This document shows positions 1 to 5,377 of a stretch of 6,108 nt of DNA, one piece after another. The notes under the pieces are model-generated. The model ran no database searches. It saw nothing but the letters and a program-made list of their open reading frames with translations, and was not told where the DNA came from. The first letter of the stretch is position 1, and the number at the start of each line of letters is the position of its first letter. Both the position numbers and the translations under genes were made by a program. Source of the stretch: an uncultured Erysipelotrichaceae bacterium (GTDB lineage: Bacteria; Bacillota_I; Bacilli_A; Erysipelotrichales; Erysipelotrichaceae); assembly GCA_937900565.1 (NCBI GenBank), contig CALCFG010000163.1:1-6108 (forward strand), written 5' to 3'.

Positions 1-51
1 TTATTATACGCTATTTCTCGTCAAAAATCAACCATTTGTTGTGACAGAGCC
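1..51 (-). mobile_element. Terminal end of an insertion sequence (possibly ISL3 family), truncated by the window
   Basis: Read on the minus strand from base 51, the sequence begins GGCTCTGTCACAACAAATGG and leads into a near-consensus promoter pointing away from the recombinase, as expected for the transposase promoter just inside an IS end. The recombinase reading frame is recognisable only from base 54; its frame meets a TGA at 42-44, inside this segment. A GGCTCT-type end next to an AT-rich target (TTAAATTA, 52-59) reminds me of ISL3-family elements, which usually duplicate 8 bases. The transposase and the other end lie outside the window, so the family is an inference and only the abrupt junction plus the inward promoter are seen directly. 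Confidence 0.5.
3..31 (-). promoter_or_regulatory. Probable transposase promoter at the IS end
   Basis: On the minus strand a TTGATT -35 box (26-31) and a perfect TATAAT -10 box (3-8) are separated by 17 bases. Transcription would run leftwards out of the window, into the presumed insertion sequence. Confidence 0.55.
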
Positions 52-1061
52 TTAAATTAAAAGAAAAGAAAGCAATTTTTGGCGTAGGCCCCACTGGTTA
101 TAAAATAGATGAAAACAAGCGTTGGGTACTTTCTGATGACGCTGCGATGATTAAAGACATGTTTGATACATACGTTACTAGCGGCTCACGCAACTGTGTT
201 CGATTGATGTTACAAGAAAAATACGGTAAGGTAATGGACAATGGCACCATCAGCCATTTATTGGCGCGAGAAGCCTATACAGGACGTGCATATGGAATGG
301 ATGATTATTATCCACGTCTAATAAGTGAGGACGTGTGGAATGAAACTGTACGATTAAGAACCAAGAACAAGATCAGAAGTCGTGCTACTGGCAATGTGTA
401 TATTTTTAGAGGATTATTAACTTGCAAGCACTGTGGCCACATGATGACTGGTGCATACTCGAAGAGATCAAAAGATTCACCTTACCGGTATTACATATAT
501 CGATGTAACAGAAAAAGCGAAAATACCGCGCTTAAATCATACTGCACGGATATACATCAAATACGCGAAGCATATCTTGAACAGCTATTGATTGATAACG
601 TTAAGCAAATGTTTGGCGAATTTACGAATGATGAAAAGAAAAAGTTAGCACAAAAAAAGCCAATTGATATCAATAAAATCAATGGCAAGATTGAACGTAT
701 TCAAGATTTATATGTTGATGGCATGATCAGCAAAGAAAAATTCAATGCTGACTACGCGAAACTAAACGATGAACTCAATGACGCTATAAAGCACAACGCT
801 TCCATCACACTACCTGACCATAGTGCAACGGAAGCTATCATCCGCTCATTCAAACCGGAAGACTACAAGAATTATACACGATTAGAGAAGTGGAATTTTT
901 GGAAATCGATTATAGATCACATTGTAGTTGATAAACATAAACAAGTTGAAGTAATTTTAAATAAAAAAAGACCGTACTCAGTAAAATGGGTACGGTTTAT
1001 TATGATGGTAAATATTTTATATACAAATTATCAATTGAATTTAAACTCACCTCATTGTTAG
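52..1061 (+). pseudogene. Large serine recombinase, 5'-truncated (recombinase domain, zinc ribbon and coiled coil only)
   Basis: This is the C-terminal part of a large serine site-specific recombinase of the kind that integrates and excises phages and conjugative or mobilisable elements. Homology starts before the first ATG (147): the same frame reads KLKEKKAIFGVGPTGYKI from base 54, the usual start of the recombinase (PF07508-like) domain. Counting from the ATG at 147, the fragment has the rest of that domain (to about residue 75), a zinc ribbon with Cys93, Cys96, Cys120 and Cys133, and a Lys/Glu-rich segment (about 165-220) resembling the coiled coil of the family. The N-terminal resolvase domain with its catalytic serine is absent, and the ATG at 147 has no Shine-Dalgarno sequence. 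Bases 1-51 look like an IS end, so transposition into the gene is the likely cause. The fragment should be catalytically dead. Its last 62 bases overlap the convergent DUF3800 gene. Confidence 0.85.
963..996 (-). terminator. Intrinsic terminator of the DUF3800 gene
   Basis: On the minus strand a 7-bp perfect stem (ACCGTAC at 996-990 with GTACGGT at 977-971, 12-base loop) is followed by C and seven T (969-963). It starts three bases after the DUF3800 stop codon. It lies inside the 3' coding part of the convergent recombinase remnant. On the plus strand there is no good U-tract. Confidence 0.8.
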
Positions 1062-1689
1062 AACAAACAAGATAATACACTTTATTAGCAATTATATCCG
1101 CACACCTAATCAAACGAGTAGTTTTTGAATCACAAAATTGCACATCAAGAGTGCGTAGCTTAGGAATAATCGGTGGATAATAATGACTATACTTATGATT
1201 AAAAGTCCCATTTTTAAACTCGCATTCCAAACTCTCTTTTAATTCGTATCTACCATTCGTTGCTGTAGTGTGTTCATCAACATAAAAATACATATTATCA
1301 ATCTCATTAAAAGATATAATCCCTTGATTTTCCATGCATTTCAAAGCATTCTTAACCCCAATCTTATATGCATAATCAAGATATCTTTGCTTATCCTTTT
1401 TAGATTTGAATATTTCATCTAGTATTTTATTTTGCTTAATTATAACAGCAAATTTATGAAAAGAATTTAACGACCTAAATAATTTATTCTTATCCTTATT
1501 AGAAATATTGGCAGCTTTTAATTCTTCTCCAGAATAAGAATTTTTAATACAATTTTCGGCAGCAACATACTTATTAGATATTTCAATCCTTTGATCCTTA
1601 TCTAAGATAATAAGTCCGGCATAAACGTAGTAATCGTTATGAACTTTGTCAAAAACCCCAGATTCATCTGAATATATAAAAAGATTCAT
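1000..1689 (-). CDS. DUF3800 domain protein
   Basis: This 229-residue protein matches the DUF3800 pattern: an N-terminal YSDESG (residues 6-11), an acidic VDEH motif (137-140), and a C-terminal VQFCDSK...CADIIAN block (183-202) with Asp187 and Asp198. In the family these acidic residues lie in what is predicted to be an RNase H-like fold, so nuclease activity is suspected; the biochemical role is not established, and no substrate can be read here. The length is normal for the family. There is no signal peptide or membrane segment, so it should be cytosolic. The start is supported by AGGGGAA at 1700-1694, about 7 bases upstream. The gene has its own promoter (1803-1830), a long structured leader with a terminator before the ribosome binding site, and an intrinsic terminator directly after the stop. 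Such genes are frequent cargo of mobile elements and phages, which fits the recombinase next door. Confidence 0.85.
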   Translation of the reverse strand: MNLFIYSDESGVFDKVHNDYYVYAGLIILDKDQRIEISNKYVAAENCIKNSYSGEELKAANISNKDKNKLFRSLNSFHKFAVIIKQNKILDEIFKSKKDKQRYLDYAYKIGVKNALKCMENQGIISFNEIDNMYFYVDEHTTATNGRYELKESLECEFKNGTFNHKYSHYYPPIIPKLRTLDVQFCDSKTTRLIRCADIIANKVYYLVCSNNEVSLNSIDNLYIKYLPS

Positions 1690-1700
1690 TAAATTCCCCT

Positions 1701-1723
1701 AAAAAAAAACCACTTTCGTGGCC
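1701..1723 (-). terminator. Terminator or attenuator before the DUF3800 ribosome binding site
   Basis: On the minus strand CCAC (1721-1718) and GTGG (1713-1710) close a GAAA tetraloop. Two G-U pairs (1723-1722 with 1709-1708) can extend the stem, and nine T follow directly (1709-1701). The AGGGG ribosome binding site begins at the next base, so transcription must read through this site for DUF3800 to be expressed from the upstream promoter. An alternative hairpin GGCC-ACGG-GGCC (1731-1720) would consume two bases of the 5' arm and so could act as an antiterminator. Confidence 0.6.
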
Positions 1724-1797
1724 CCGTGGCCGGCGATAGCACATATCGCTTAAACGTTAATTCGGTTACACGGGTTTACAGCGTATTTCTACCTGCA
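1701..1797 (-). ncRNA. Structured self-terminating leader RNA upstream of the DUF3800 gene
   Basis: The predicted transcript starts near 1796 and ends in nine U (1709-1701), about 97 nt. Four helices can be drawn by eye. (1) A 5' hairpin, 1797-1790 with 1785-1777, has one bulged G (1782) and a GAAA loop. (2) A long-range stem pairs CCCGUG (1774-1769) with CACGGG (1728-1723). (3) Inside it, CCG (1765-1763) can pair with CGG (1732-1730), next to a perfect hairpin GCGAUA (1749-1744) / UAUCGC (1738-1733). (4) A terminator hairpin CCAC-GAAA-GUGG (1721-1710) follows. I recall that comparative genomics has described several structured RNA motifs named for their association with DUF3800 genes; this may be a member or a new relative. 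It could act as a cis attenuator or as a separate small RNA partner of the protein. No riboswitch class known to me matches. Confidence 0.65.
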
Positions 1798-1802
1798 CGT
1801 AT

Positions 1803-1830
1803 ATTATACTAATAATTTTCCACTTGACAA
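1803..1830 (-). promoter_or_regulatory. Promoter of the leader RNA and DUF3800 gene
   Basis: On the minus strand a TTGTCA -35 box (1830-1825) and a perfect TATAAT -10 box (1808-1803) are separated by 16 bases. The expected start at about 1796 coincides with the first base pairs of the leader hairpin. Confidence 0.7.
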
Positions 1831-1839
1831 TAATTAGTA
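1807..1839. repeat. Inverted repeat around the DUF3800 promoter
   Basis: TACTAAT (1807-1813) and ATTAGTA (1833-1839) form perfect 7-base inverted arms separated by 19 bases. They bracket the -35 box and overlap the -10 box of the minus-strand promoter. This could be an operator, but the region is AT-rich and chance is possible. Confidence 0.35.
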
Positions 1840-1874
1840 TTTGTACTTTTTATCATAAAACATATAAAAATTTA

Positions 1875-1903
1875 TTGCATGTATCATGCACTTATGATAT
1901 AAT
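1875..1903 (+). promoter_or_regulatory. Promoter of the small membrane-peptide / regulator operon
   Basis: A TTGCAT -35 box (1875-1880) and a perfect TATAAT -10 box (1898-1903) are 17 bases apart, with an extended -10 TG at 1895-1896. The start at about 1910 lies just before the GAAAGGAGGT ribosome binding site (1911-1920), so the untranslated leader would be very short. Confidence 0.75.
1876..1890. promoter_or_regulatory. Perfect dyad overlapping the -35 box, candidate operator
   Basis: TGCATG-TAT-CATGCA is a perfect 6-base inverted repeat with a 3-base centre. It covers the -35 box and the start of the spacer of the plus-strand promoter, where a bound protein would block RNA polymerase. 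The ribbon-helix-helix-type protein encoded at the end of the operon is the obvious candidate for autoregulation; that link is inference. Confidence 0.5.
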
Positions 1904-1924
1904 ATACACAGAAAGGAGGTAAGA

Positions 1925-2044
1925 ATGATGGCCAAAAAGAAAAAAGCTAATCCGATTGATTTGATTAATTTAGTAACTGCATTGCTTCAATTAATCATAG
2001 TAATCATAGAATTAGCAATTCTAATCTTAACAGCTTGGGGTTAA
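1925..2044 (+). CDS. 39-residue membrane peptide, possible type I toxin
   Basis: I do not recognise this peptide as a member of a named family. It reads MMAKKKKANPIDLIN at the N-terminus, then one hydrophobic helix (about residues 11-36, rich in Leu and Ile) and ends in TAWG. The positive N-terminus before a single transmembrane segment suggests insertion in the cytoplasmic membrane. The consensus GAAAGGAGGT (1911-1920) and the strong promoter directly upstream make translation very likely; either of two adjacent ATGs (1925, 1928) could be used, and the spacing slightly favours 1928. It is the first gene of an operon with a second membrane peptide and a regulator. A minus-strand promoter downstream would produce an RNA antisense to it. 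Size, topology and antisense layout recall type I toxin-antitoxin peptides; a small bacteriocin-like or signalling peptide is an alternative. Confidence 0.65.
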   Translation: MMAKKKKANPIDLINLVTALLQLIIVIIELAILILTAWG

Positions 2045-2059
2045 CTCCCCTCGCCTGTT
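1934..2059 (-). ncRNA. Candidate antisense RNA to the 39-residue peptide gene
   Basis: A transcript from the minus-strand promoter at 2066-2094 would start near 2059 and run across the whole peptide gene almost to its start. Within it are hairpins GGGG-AGTTAA-CCCC (2050-2037) and TAGAATT-GCT-AATTCTA (2023-2007). A weak terminator may be formed by AATC/GATT (1961-1949) followed by T-rich sequence (1945-1934) opposite the Lys codons. The terminator is poor, so the 3' end is uncertain and the whole RNA is a hypothesis. Confidence 0.35.
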
Positions 2060-2065
2060 GAGGCC

Positions 2066-2094
2066 ATTATAACAAAAATATGAATAAGATTCAA
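2066..2094 (-). promoter_or_regulatory. Minus-strand promoter between the two peptide genes
   Basis: On the minus strand TTGAAT (2094-2089) and a perfect TATAAT (2071-2066) are separated by exactly 17 bases. It would transcribe towards and across the 39-residue peptide gene. The region is AT-rich, so a chance match cannot be excluded. Confidence 0.45.
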
Positions 2095-2175
2095 AAAATT
2101 ACAGTAACGATACAAATCACCACATTGATCGTATCTATCATTAATTTAATTTTATTAGCTAAAGTTTTATTATAG
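2080..2175 (+). CDS. 31-residue membrane peptide
   Basis: This short frame encodes MNKIQKITVTIQ followed by a hydrophobic segment rich in Ile and Leu to the C-terminus (about residues 8-31), a single membrane helix with a positively charged N-terminus. I cannot assign a family. Its stop codon TAG (2173-2175) overlaps the TAGGAGG ribosome binding site of the following regulator gene, which suggests translational coupling. Its own ribosome binding site is weak (GAGG at 2060-2063 is about 16 bases upstream), so expression may depend on the upstream cistron. It resembles the 39-residue peptide in architecture rather than in obvious sequence, and the two may be a pair. Without comparative data it could also be a chance frame. 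Confidence 0.45.
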   Translation: MNKIQKITVTIQITTLIVSIINLILLAKVLL

Positions 2176-2185
2176 GAGGATCTAT

Positions 2186-2374
2186 ATGGAAAGAAGTGAC
2201 GCTCAAAAAAGAGCAGACAAAAAGTATTCACAACGCTTAGTTTCTTACACGTTTAAGTTCAATCCAAATACCGACGCGGACATTATAGACAGCTTAAACA
2301 GGTTTAAAGAAGATGGCGGTAGCGTACGTGGATTAATCATCCAATTGTTGAGAGACTATTTTTCTAAAAACTAA
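2186..2374 (+). CDS. Small ribbon-helix-helix-type DNA-binding protein
   Basis: This 62-residue protein has the layout of Arc/MetJ/CopG-type regulators. A charged N-terminus (MERSDAQKRADKKY) is followed by a short beta strand VSYTFKF (about 19-25), which in this fold pairs with the strand of a second subunit and inserts in the DNA major groove. Helix 1 follows (about 30-42, DADIIDSLNRFK), then a Gly-Gly turn, then helix 2 (about 47-60, VRGLIIQLLRDYF). Such proteins are common on plasmids and integrative elements, where they repress their own promoter or serve as antitoxins or accessory factors. The start follows a strong TAGGAGGA (2173-2180). It is the last gene of the operon, with a terminator at its stop. 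The perfect dyad at 1876-1890 in the operon promoter is a plausible target. The fold is assigned by pattern, not by alignment. Confidence 0.7.
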   Translation: MERSDAQKRADKKYSQRLVSYTFKFNPNTDADIIDSLNRFKEDGGSVRGLIIQLLRDYFSKN

Positions 2375-2399
2375 AAAAGACCTTAATCGGTCTTTTTTT
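2373..2399. terminator. Bidirectional terminator between the accessory operon and lepA
   Basis: AAAAAAGACC (2373-2382) pairs with GGTCTTTTTT (2389-2398) across a 6-base loop, with T runs on both strands. It ends the regulator operon on the plus strand, starting inside its stop codon. It is also the only good terminator downstream of lepA on the minus strand, about 50 bases after the lepA stop. Confidence 0.85.
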
Positions 2400-2446
2400 G
2401 TGTGGCTCTATTAATGAAAAATAAATTAGTGCAACTTTGGCCAACG

Positions 2447-4261
2447 TTATTTCTTTGGTTGGTCGTCATCTAAGGTGGTAAGTAAGAAGAAGACTTCCTG
2501 TGGGATGACTACAGAACCAACCGCTTTCATACGTTTTTTACCTTCTTTTTGCTTTTCTAATAATTTTTTCTTACGTGAAATATCGCCACCATAACATTTA
2601 GCCAAGACATTTTTTCGTAACGATTTAATGTTAGTACGGGCAATAATTTTATTATTGATGGCAGCTTGGACAGGAATTTCAAATTGTTGTTTTGGAATCA
2701 AATCCTTTAATTTGGACGTAATTGCATTACCGCGTTGGTAAGCAAAATCACGGTGAACAATAAAGCTTAATGCATCGACCATTTCACCATTTAATAAAAT
2801 ATCGACACGCACTAAATCGCTCTTTTGATAACCATTTAATTGATAATCTAAACTTGCATATCCTTTCGTCGCTGATTTTAAACGATCGAAGAAATCGAAG
2901 ATTATTTCCGCTAATGGAATATCATAAATCAAATCACTCCGATCATTATCCACAACTTTCATATCAATATACGTTCCTCGTTTACTTTGCGCTAATTCCA
3001 TCACGGCACCAATATAGTTATTTGGTACGAGTACAGACGCTCTAACTAAAGGTTCCTCGATATGGTCAATATATTGAGAGGCTGGTAATGCTGCTGGGTT
3101 ATCAATTTTTTCCATAGTGCGATCTGTTTTATAGACATGATAAATAACACTTGGTGCGGTAGCGATGAGTGTTAAATCAAATTCACGTTCTAATCTTTCT
3201 TGAATAACATCCATATGCAACAAGCCTAAAAAACCACAACGGAACCCAAACCCTAAGGCTTGAGAATTTTCTGGTTCAAATTGTAATGCTGCATCGTTTA
3301 ACTGAAGCTTTTCTAAAGCCTCACGTAAGTCATTGTATTTATCTGCATCCGTTGGATATAATCCACAATAAACCATTGGATTCATCTTACGGTAACCACT
3401 TAACGGTTCATTTGCAGGATTTTCAATCGTTGTAATGGTATCCCCAACATGAATATCTTGAATGGATTTAACAGTAGCAGCTACCCATCCAACTTCACCG
3501 CAGACCAATTCATTTTTCTTAACTTCCTTCGGATTTTTTACTCCGCATTCATAAACTTTGTATTTACCACCCGTTTGCATGAATAATATATCATCATCCA
3601 CTTTTAAACGACCTTGCTTAACACAAATATTACAAATAACCCCACGGTACTCATCATAATAACTATCAAACACTAATGCTTGCAACGGTGCATTGATATT
3701 CCCACTCGGTGGTGGGACCAATTCAACAATCGCTTCCAATACTTGATCAACATTAAGTCCCGTTTTAGCGCTAATACAAGGCGCATTGGTACAGTCAATA
3801 CCTAACAAATCTTCTATTTCATGTTTGCATCGATCCACATCCGCACTCGGAAGATCTACTTTATTGATGACTGGAATAATTTCCAAATCATTTTCTAACG
3901 CCAAATAAACGTTAGCTAATGTTTGTGCTTCAATCCCTTGCGTTGCATCCACAACCAAAATTGCCCCTTCACATGCCGCTAACGAACGCGATACTTCATA
4001 AGTAAAGTCGACATGTCCTGGTGTATCGATTAAATTAAATATATATTCATTGCCATCTTTGGCATGGTAACTTAATTGCACAGCATTTAATTTAATAGTA
4101 ATGCCACGTTCTCTTTCCAATGACATATTATCCAATAATTGTGCCTGCATTTCCCTTTGGCTAACCGTTTGGGTTAATTCCAAGATACGATCAGCTAACG
4201 TCGATTTACCATGATCAATGTGGGCAATGATACTAAAATTACGTATATTGTCTTGTTTCAT
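2447..4261 (-). CDS. lepA: Elongation factor 4 (LepA), ribosome-associated GTPase
   Basis: LepA (EF4) is a translational GTPase that acts on the ribosome, with reported roles in back-translocation, initiation and ribosome assembly. The 604-residue length is normal. All GTPase motifs are visible: AHIDHGKST (13-21), RGIT (52-55), DTPGH (79-83), NKVD (133-136) and SAK (164-166). The family-specific C-terminal domain is intact, with AKCYGGDISRKKKLLEKQKE followed by GKKRM. The start is preceded by AAAGGA about 8 bases upstream; an alternative ATG four bases earlier is out of frame. The gene lies 21 bases downstream of fmt on the same strand and is almost certainly cotranscribed with it. Confidence 0.98.
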   Translation of the reverse strand: MKQDNIRNFSIIAHIDHGKSTLADRILELTQTVSQREMQAQLLDNMSLERERGITIKLNAVQLSYHAKDGNEYIFNLIDTPGHVDFTYEVSRSLAACEGAILVVDATQGIEAQTLANVYLALENDLEIIPVINKVDLPSADVDRCKHEIEDLLGIDCTNAPCISAKTGLNVDQVLEAIVELVPPPSGNINAPLQALVFDSYYDEYRGVICNICVKQGRLKVDDDILFMQTGGKYKVYECGVKNPKEVKKNELVCGEVGWVAATVKSIQDIHVGDTITTIENPANEPLSGYRKMNPMVYCGLYPTDADKYNDLREALEKLQLNDAALQFEPENSQALGFGFRCGFLGLLHMDVIQERLEREFDLTLIATAPSVIYHVYKTDRTMEKIDNPAALPASQYIDHIEEPLVRASVLVPNNYIGAVMELAQSKRGTYIDMKVVDNDRSDLIYDIPLAEIIFDFFDRLKSATKGYASLDYQLNGYQKSDLVRVDILLNGEMVDALSFIVHRDFAYQRGNAITSKLKDLIPKQQFEIPVQAAINNKIIARTNIKSLRKNVLAKCYGGDISRKKKLLEKQKEGKKRMKAVGSVVIPQEVFFLLTTLDDDQPKK

Positions 4262-4282
4262 TCATTTATTCCTTTACATAAC

Positions 4283-5230
4283 TTATTCAAAACTTAAATT
4301 TGGTAGTTGTTGATTGATGCCATTGATAAAGCTAGCAGCATTCATTTTAGCTTTACCTTCCATTTGACATTCATAAACATGAATATAACCACCGTTAGCA
4401 GCTACTTTATAATGGCCTTTTTCCAAGATAATACAACCATATGCGATATTATGGTTACATTCCTCGTATCCAATATTGTAAAACTTAACTTTCTTACCGT
4501 TGGATAATAACGCATATGGGGCAGGATTGGAAATAAGTCCTCGCATATGGTTATATAAATTCCAACATTTTTCTTCTTTAAAGCTTACTCTTTCTTCTTC
4601 TTTTTTAATGGTTAATGATAAACAACTCAAGGCTTCATCTTGTTCAATACCAGGAAGTTTACCGTCCAAATATAATGGTAAAGCCTCTTTGATTAAGTAT
4701 TTGCTAGCCTCCATCATCTTTACGCTTAATGAATCTAATGTATCATCAATCGTAATATCCACCACTTTACTTTGATACATCTTACCAGCATCCATGCGGT
4801 CAATCATCTCCATTAAGGTCATTCCAGTTTGCTTATCCCCATTAATGATGGCACGTTGCATCGGTGCGCCACCACGGTATTTTGGTAATAATGAACCATG
4901 CAAGTTGACACACCCATATTTTGGATAATCCAATATGCTGGTTGGAACCTTTTGTCCATAAGCACAAGTAACGATTAAATCCGGTTGATAGTTAAGTAAT
5001 ACTTCAGGTTGTTCACTTAATTTATTCGGTTGTATAACATTAATTCCATGTTGTAAAGCTACAGCCTTTACTGGAGTGGGTTTTAATTCCTTTTTTCGTC
5101 CAACAGGGCGATCAGGTTGTGAAACAACCGCAACAATATGATACCCACTATCAATTAATTGTTGTAGCGGTGCCGTTGCAAACACTGGTGTACCCATAAA
5201 CACGACGCGTAATTTTTCAATATTTTCCAT
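4283..5230 (-). CDS. fmt: Methionyl-tRNA formyltransferase
   Basis: Fmt transfers a formyl group from 10-formyl-tetrahydrofolate to Met-tRNA(fMet), producing the bacterial initiator tRNA. The protein of 315 residues has the N-terminal FMGTPVFA motif (11-18) and the catalytic triad residues Asn109, His111 and Asp147 in VNLHG and DRMDAGK. It also has the folate-site loop SLLPKYRGGAP (113-123) and a C-terminal OB-fold region with GLISNPAPYALL. The start at 5230 (MENIEKLRV) is chosen because AAGGAGG lies 7-13 bases upstream; a frame start at 5251 would place that site inside the coding sequence. It is the first gene of an operon with lepA. fmt is more often found next to def, priA or rsmB, so pairing with lepA is less usual. 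I see no convincing -35 box upstream. Confidence 0.97.
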   Translation of the reverse strand: MENIEKLRVVFMGTPVFATAPLQQLIDSGYHIVAVVSQPDRPVGRKKELKPTPVKAVALQHGINVIQPNKLSEQPEVLLNYQPDLIVTCAYGQKVPTSILDYPKYGCVNLHGSLLPKYRGGAPMQRAIINGDKQTGMTLMEMIDRMDAGKMYQSKVVDITIDDTLDSLSVKMMEASKYLIKEALPLYLDGKLPGIEQDEALSCLSLTIKKEEERVSFKEEKCWNLYNHMRGLISNPAPYALLSNGKKVKFYNIGYEECNHNIAYGCIILEKGHYKVAANGGYIHVYECQMEGKAKMNAASFINGINQQLPNLSFE

Positions 5231-5272
5231 ACTTAACCTCCTTGCATTCATTTATAACTTTATTATTTTACT

Positions 5273-5288
5273 ATGAACACATGTTCAT
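5273..5288. promoter_or_regulatory. Perfect dyad matching the Gram-positive LexA box pattern
   Basis: ATGAACA-CA-TGTTCAT is a perfect inverted repeat with GAAC-ACAT-GTTC at its centre (5275-5286). This fits the GAAC-RNRY-GTTC core of the LexA (DinR) box of Bacillota, although the outermost C/G of the full consensus are T/A here. It lies 43 bases upstream of the fmt start and about 36 bases upstream of the rpsT -35 box, so it could affect fmt-lepA. It might instead bind another dimeric repressor. Confidence 0.4.
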
Positions 5289-5323
5289 TGGGTCTTTTTT
5301 TGCACAAAATATGCAGTTTTTTG

Positions 5324-5352
5324 TTGCGATAACCCGTTAAAATTGATATCAT
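5324..5352 (+). promoter_or_regulatory. rpsT promoter
   Basis: A TTGCGA -35 box (5324-5329) and a TATCAT -10 box (5347-5352) are 17 bases apart, with an extended -10 TG at 5344-5345. Transcription would start near 5359, shortly before the GGAGG (5368-5372) of rpsT. Confidence 0.65.
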
Positions 5353-5377
5353 AATGCGGTAGTGAATGGAGGTAATT

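Noticed and set aside
1701..1797. Leader RNA as a tRNA, T-box or known ribozyme
   Set aside because: There is no cloverleaf with a T-psi-C arm, no T-box consensus and no hammerhead or twister core; only the DUF3800-linked motif idea remains.
2404..2430. GGCTCT followed by AT-rich sequence just left of the lepA terminus, echoing the GGCTCT of the IS end at base 51 (minus strand)
   Set aside because: Only six bases agree and the following bases differ, so a second IS end or miniature element is not supported.
2770..3045. Plus-strand open frame of 91 codons
   Set aside because: It lies entirely inside lepA on the other strand, has no ribosome binding site and has no recognisable domain.
4307..4775. 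Two plus-strand open frames of 66 and 91 codons
   Set aside because: Both are antisense shadows of the well-supported fmt gene.
5231..5251. Upstream ATG giving fmt seven extra residues
   Set aside because: The extension contains the AAGGAGG ribosome binding site of the downstream start and does not resemble Fmt.
5251..5256. TATAAA as a -10 box for fmt
   Set aside because: The transcript would start at the ribosome binding site, and no matching -35 box is seen.
5366..5377. Upstream ATG giving rpsT four extra residues
   Set aside because: This ATG overlaps the Shine-Dalgarno sequence, and S20 proteins start at MANIKS.
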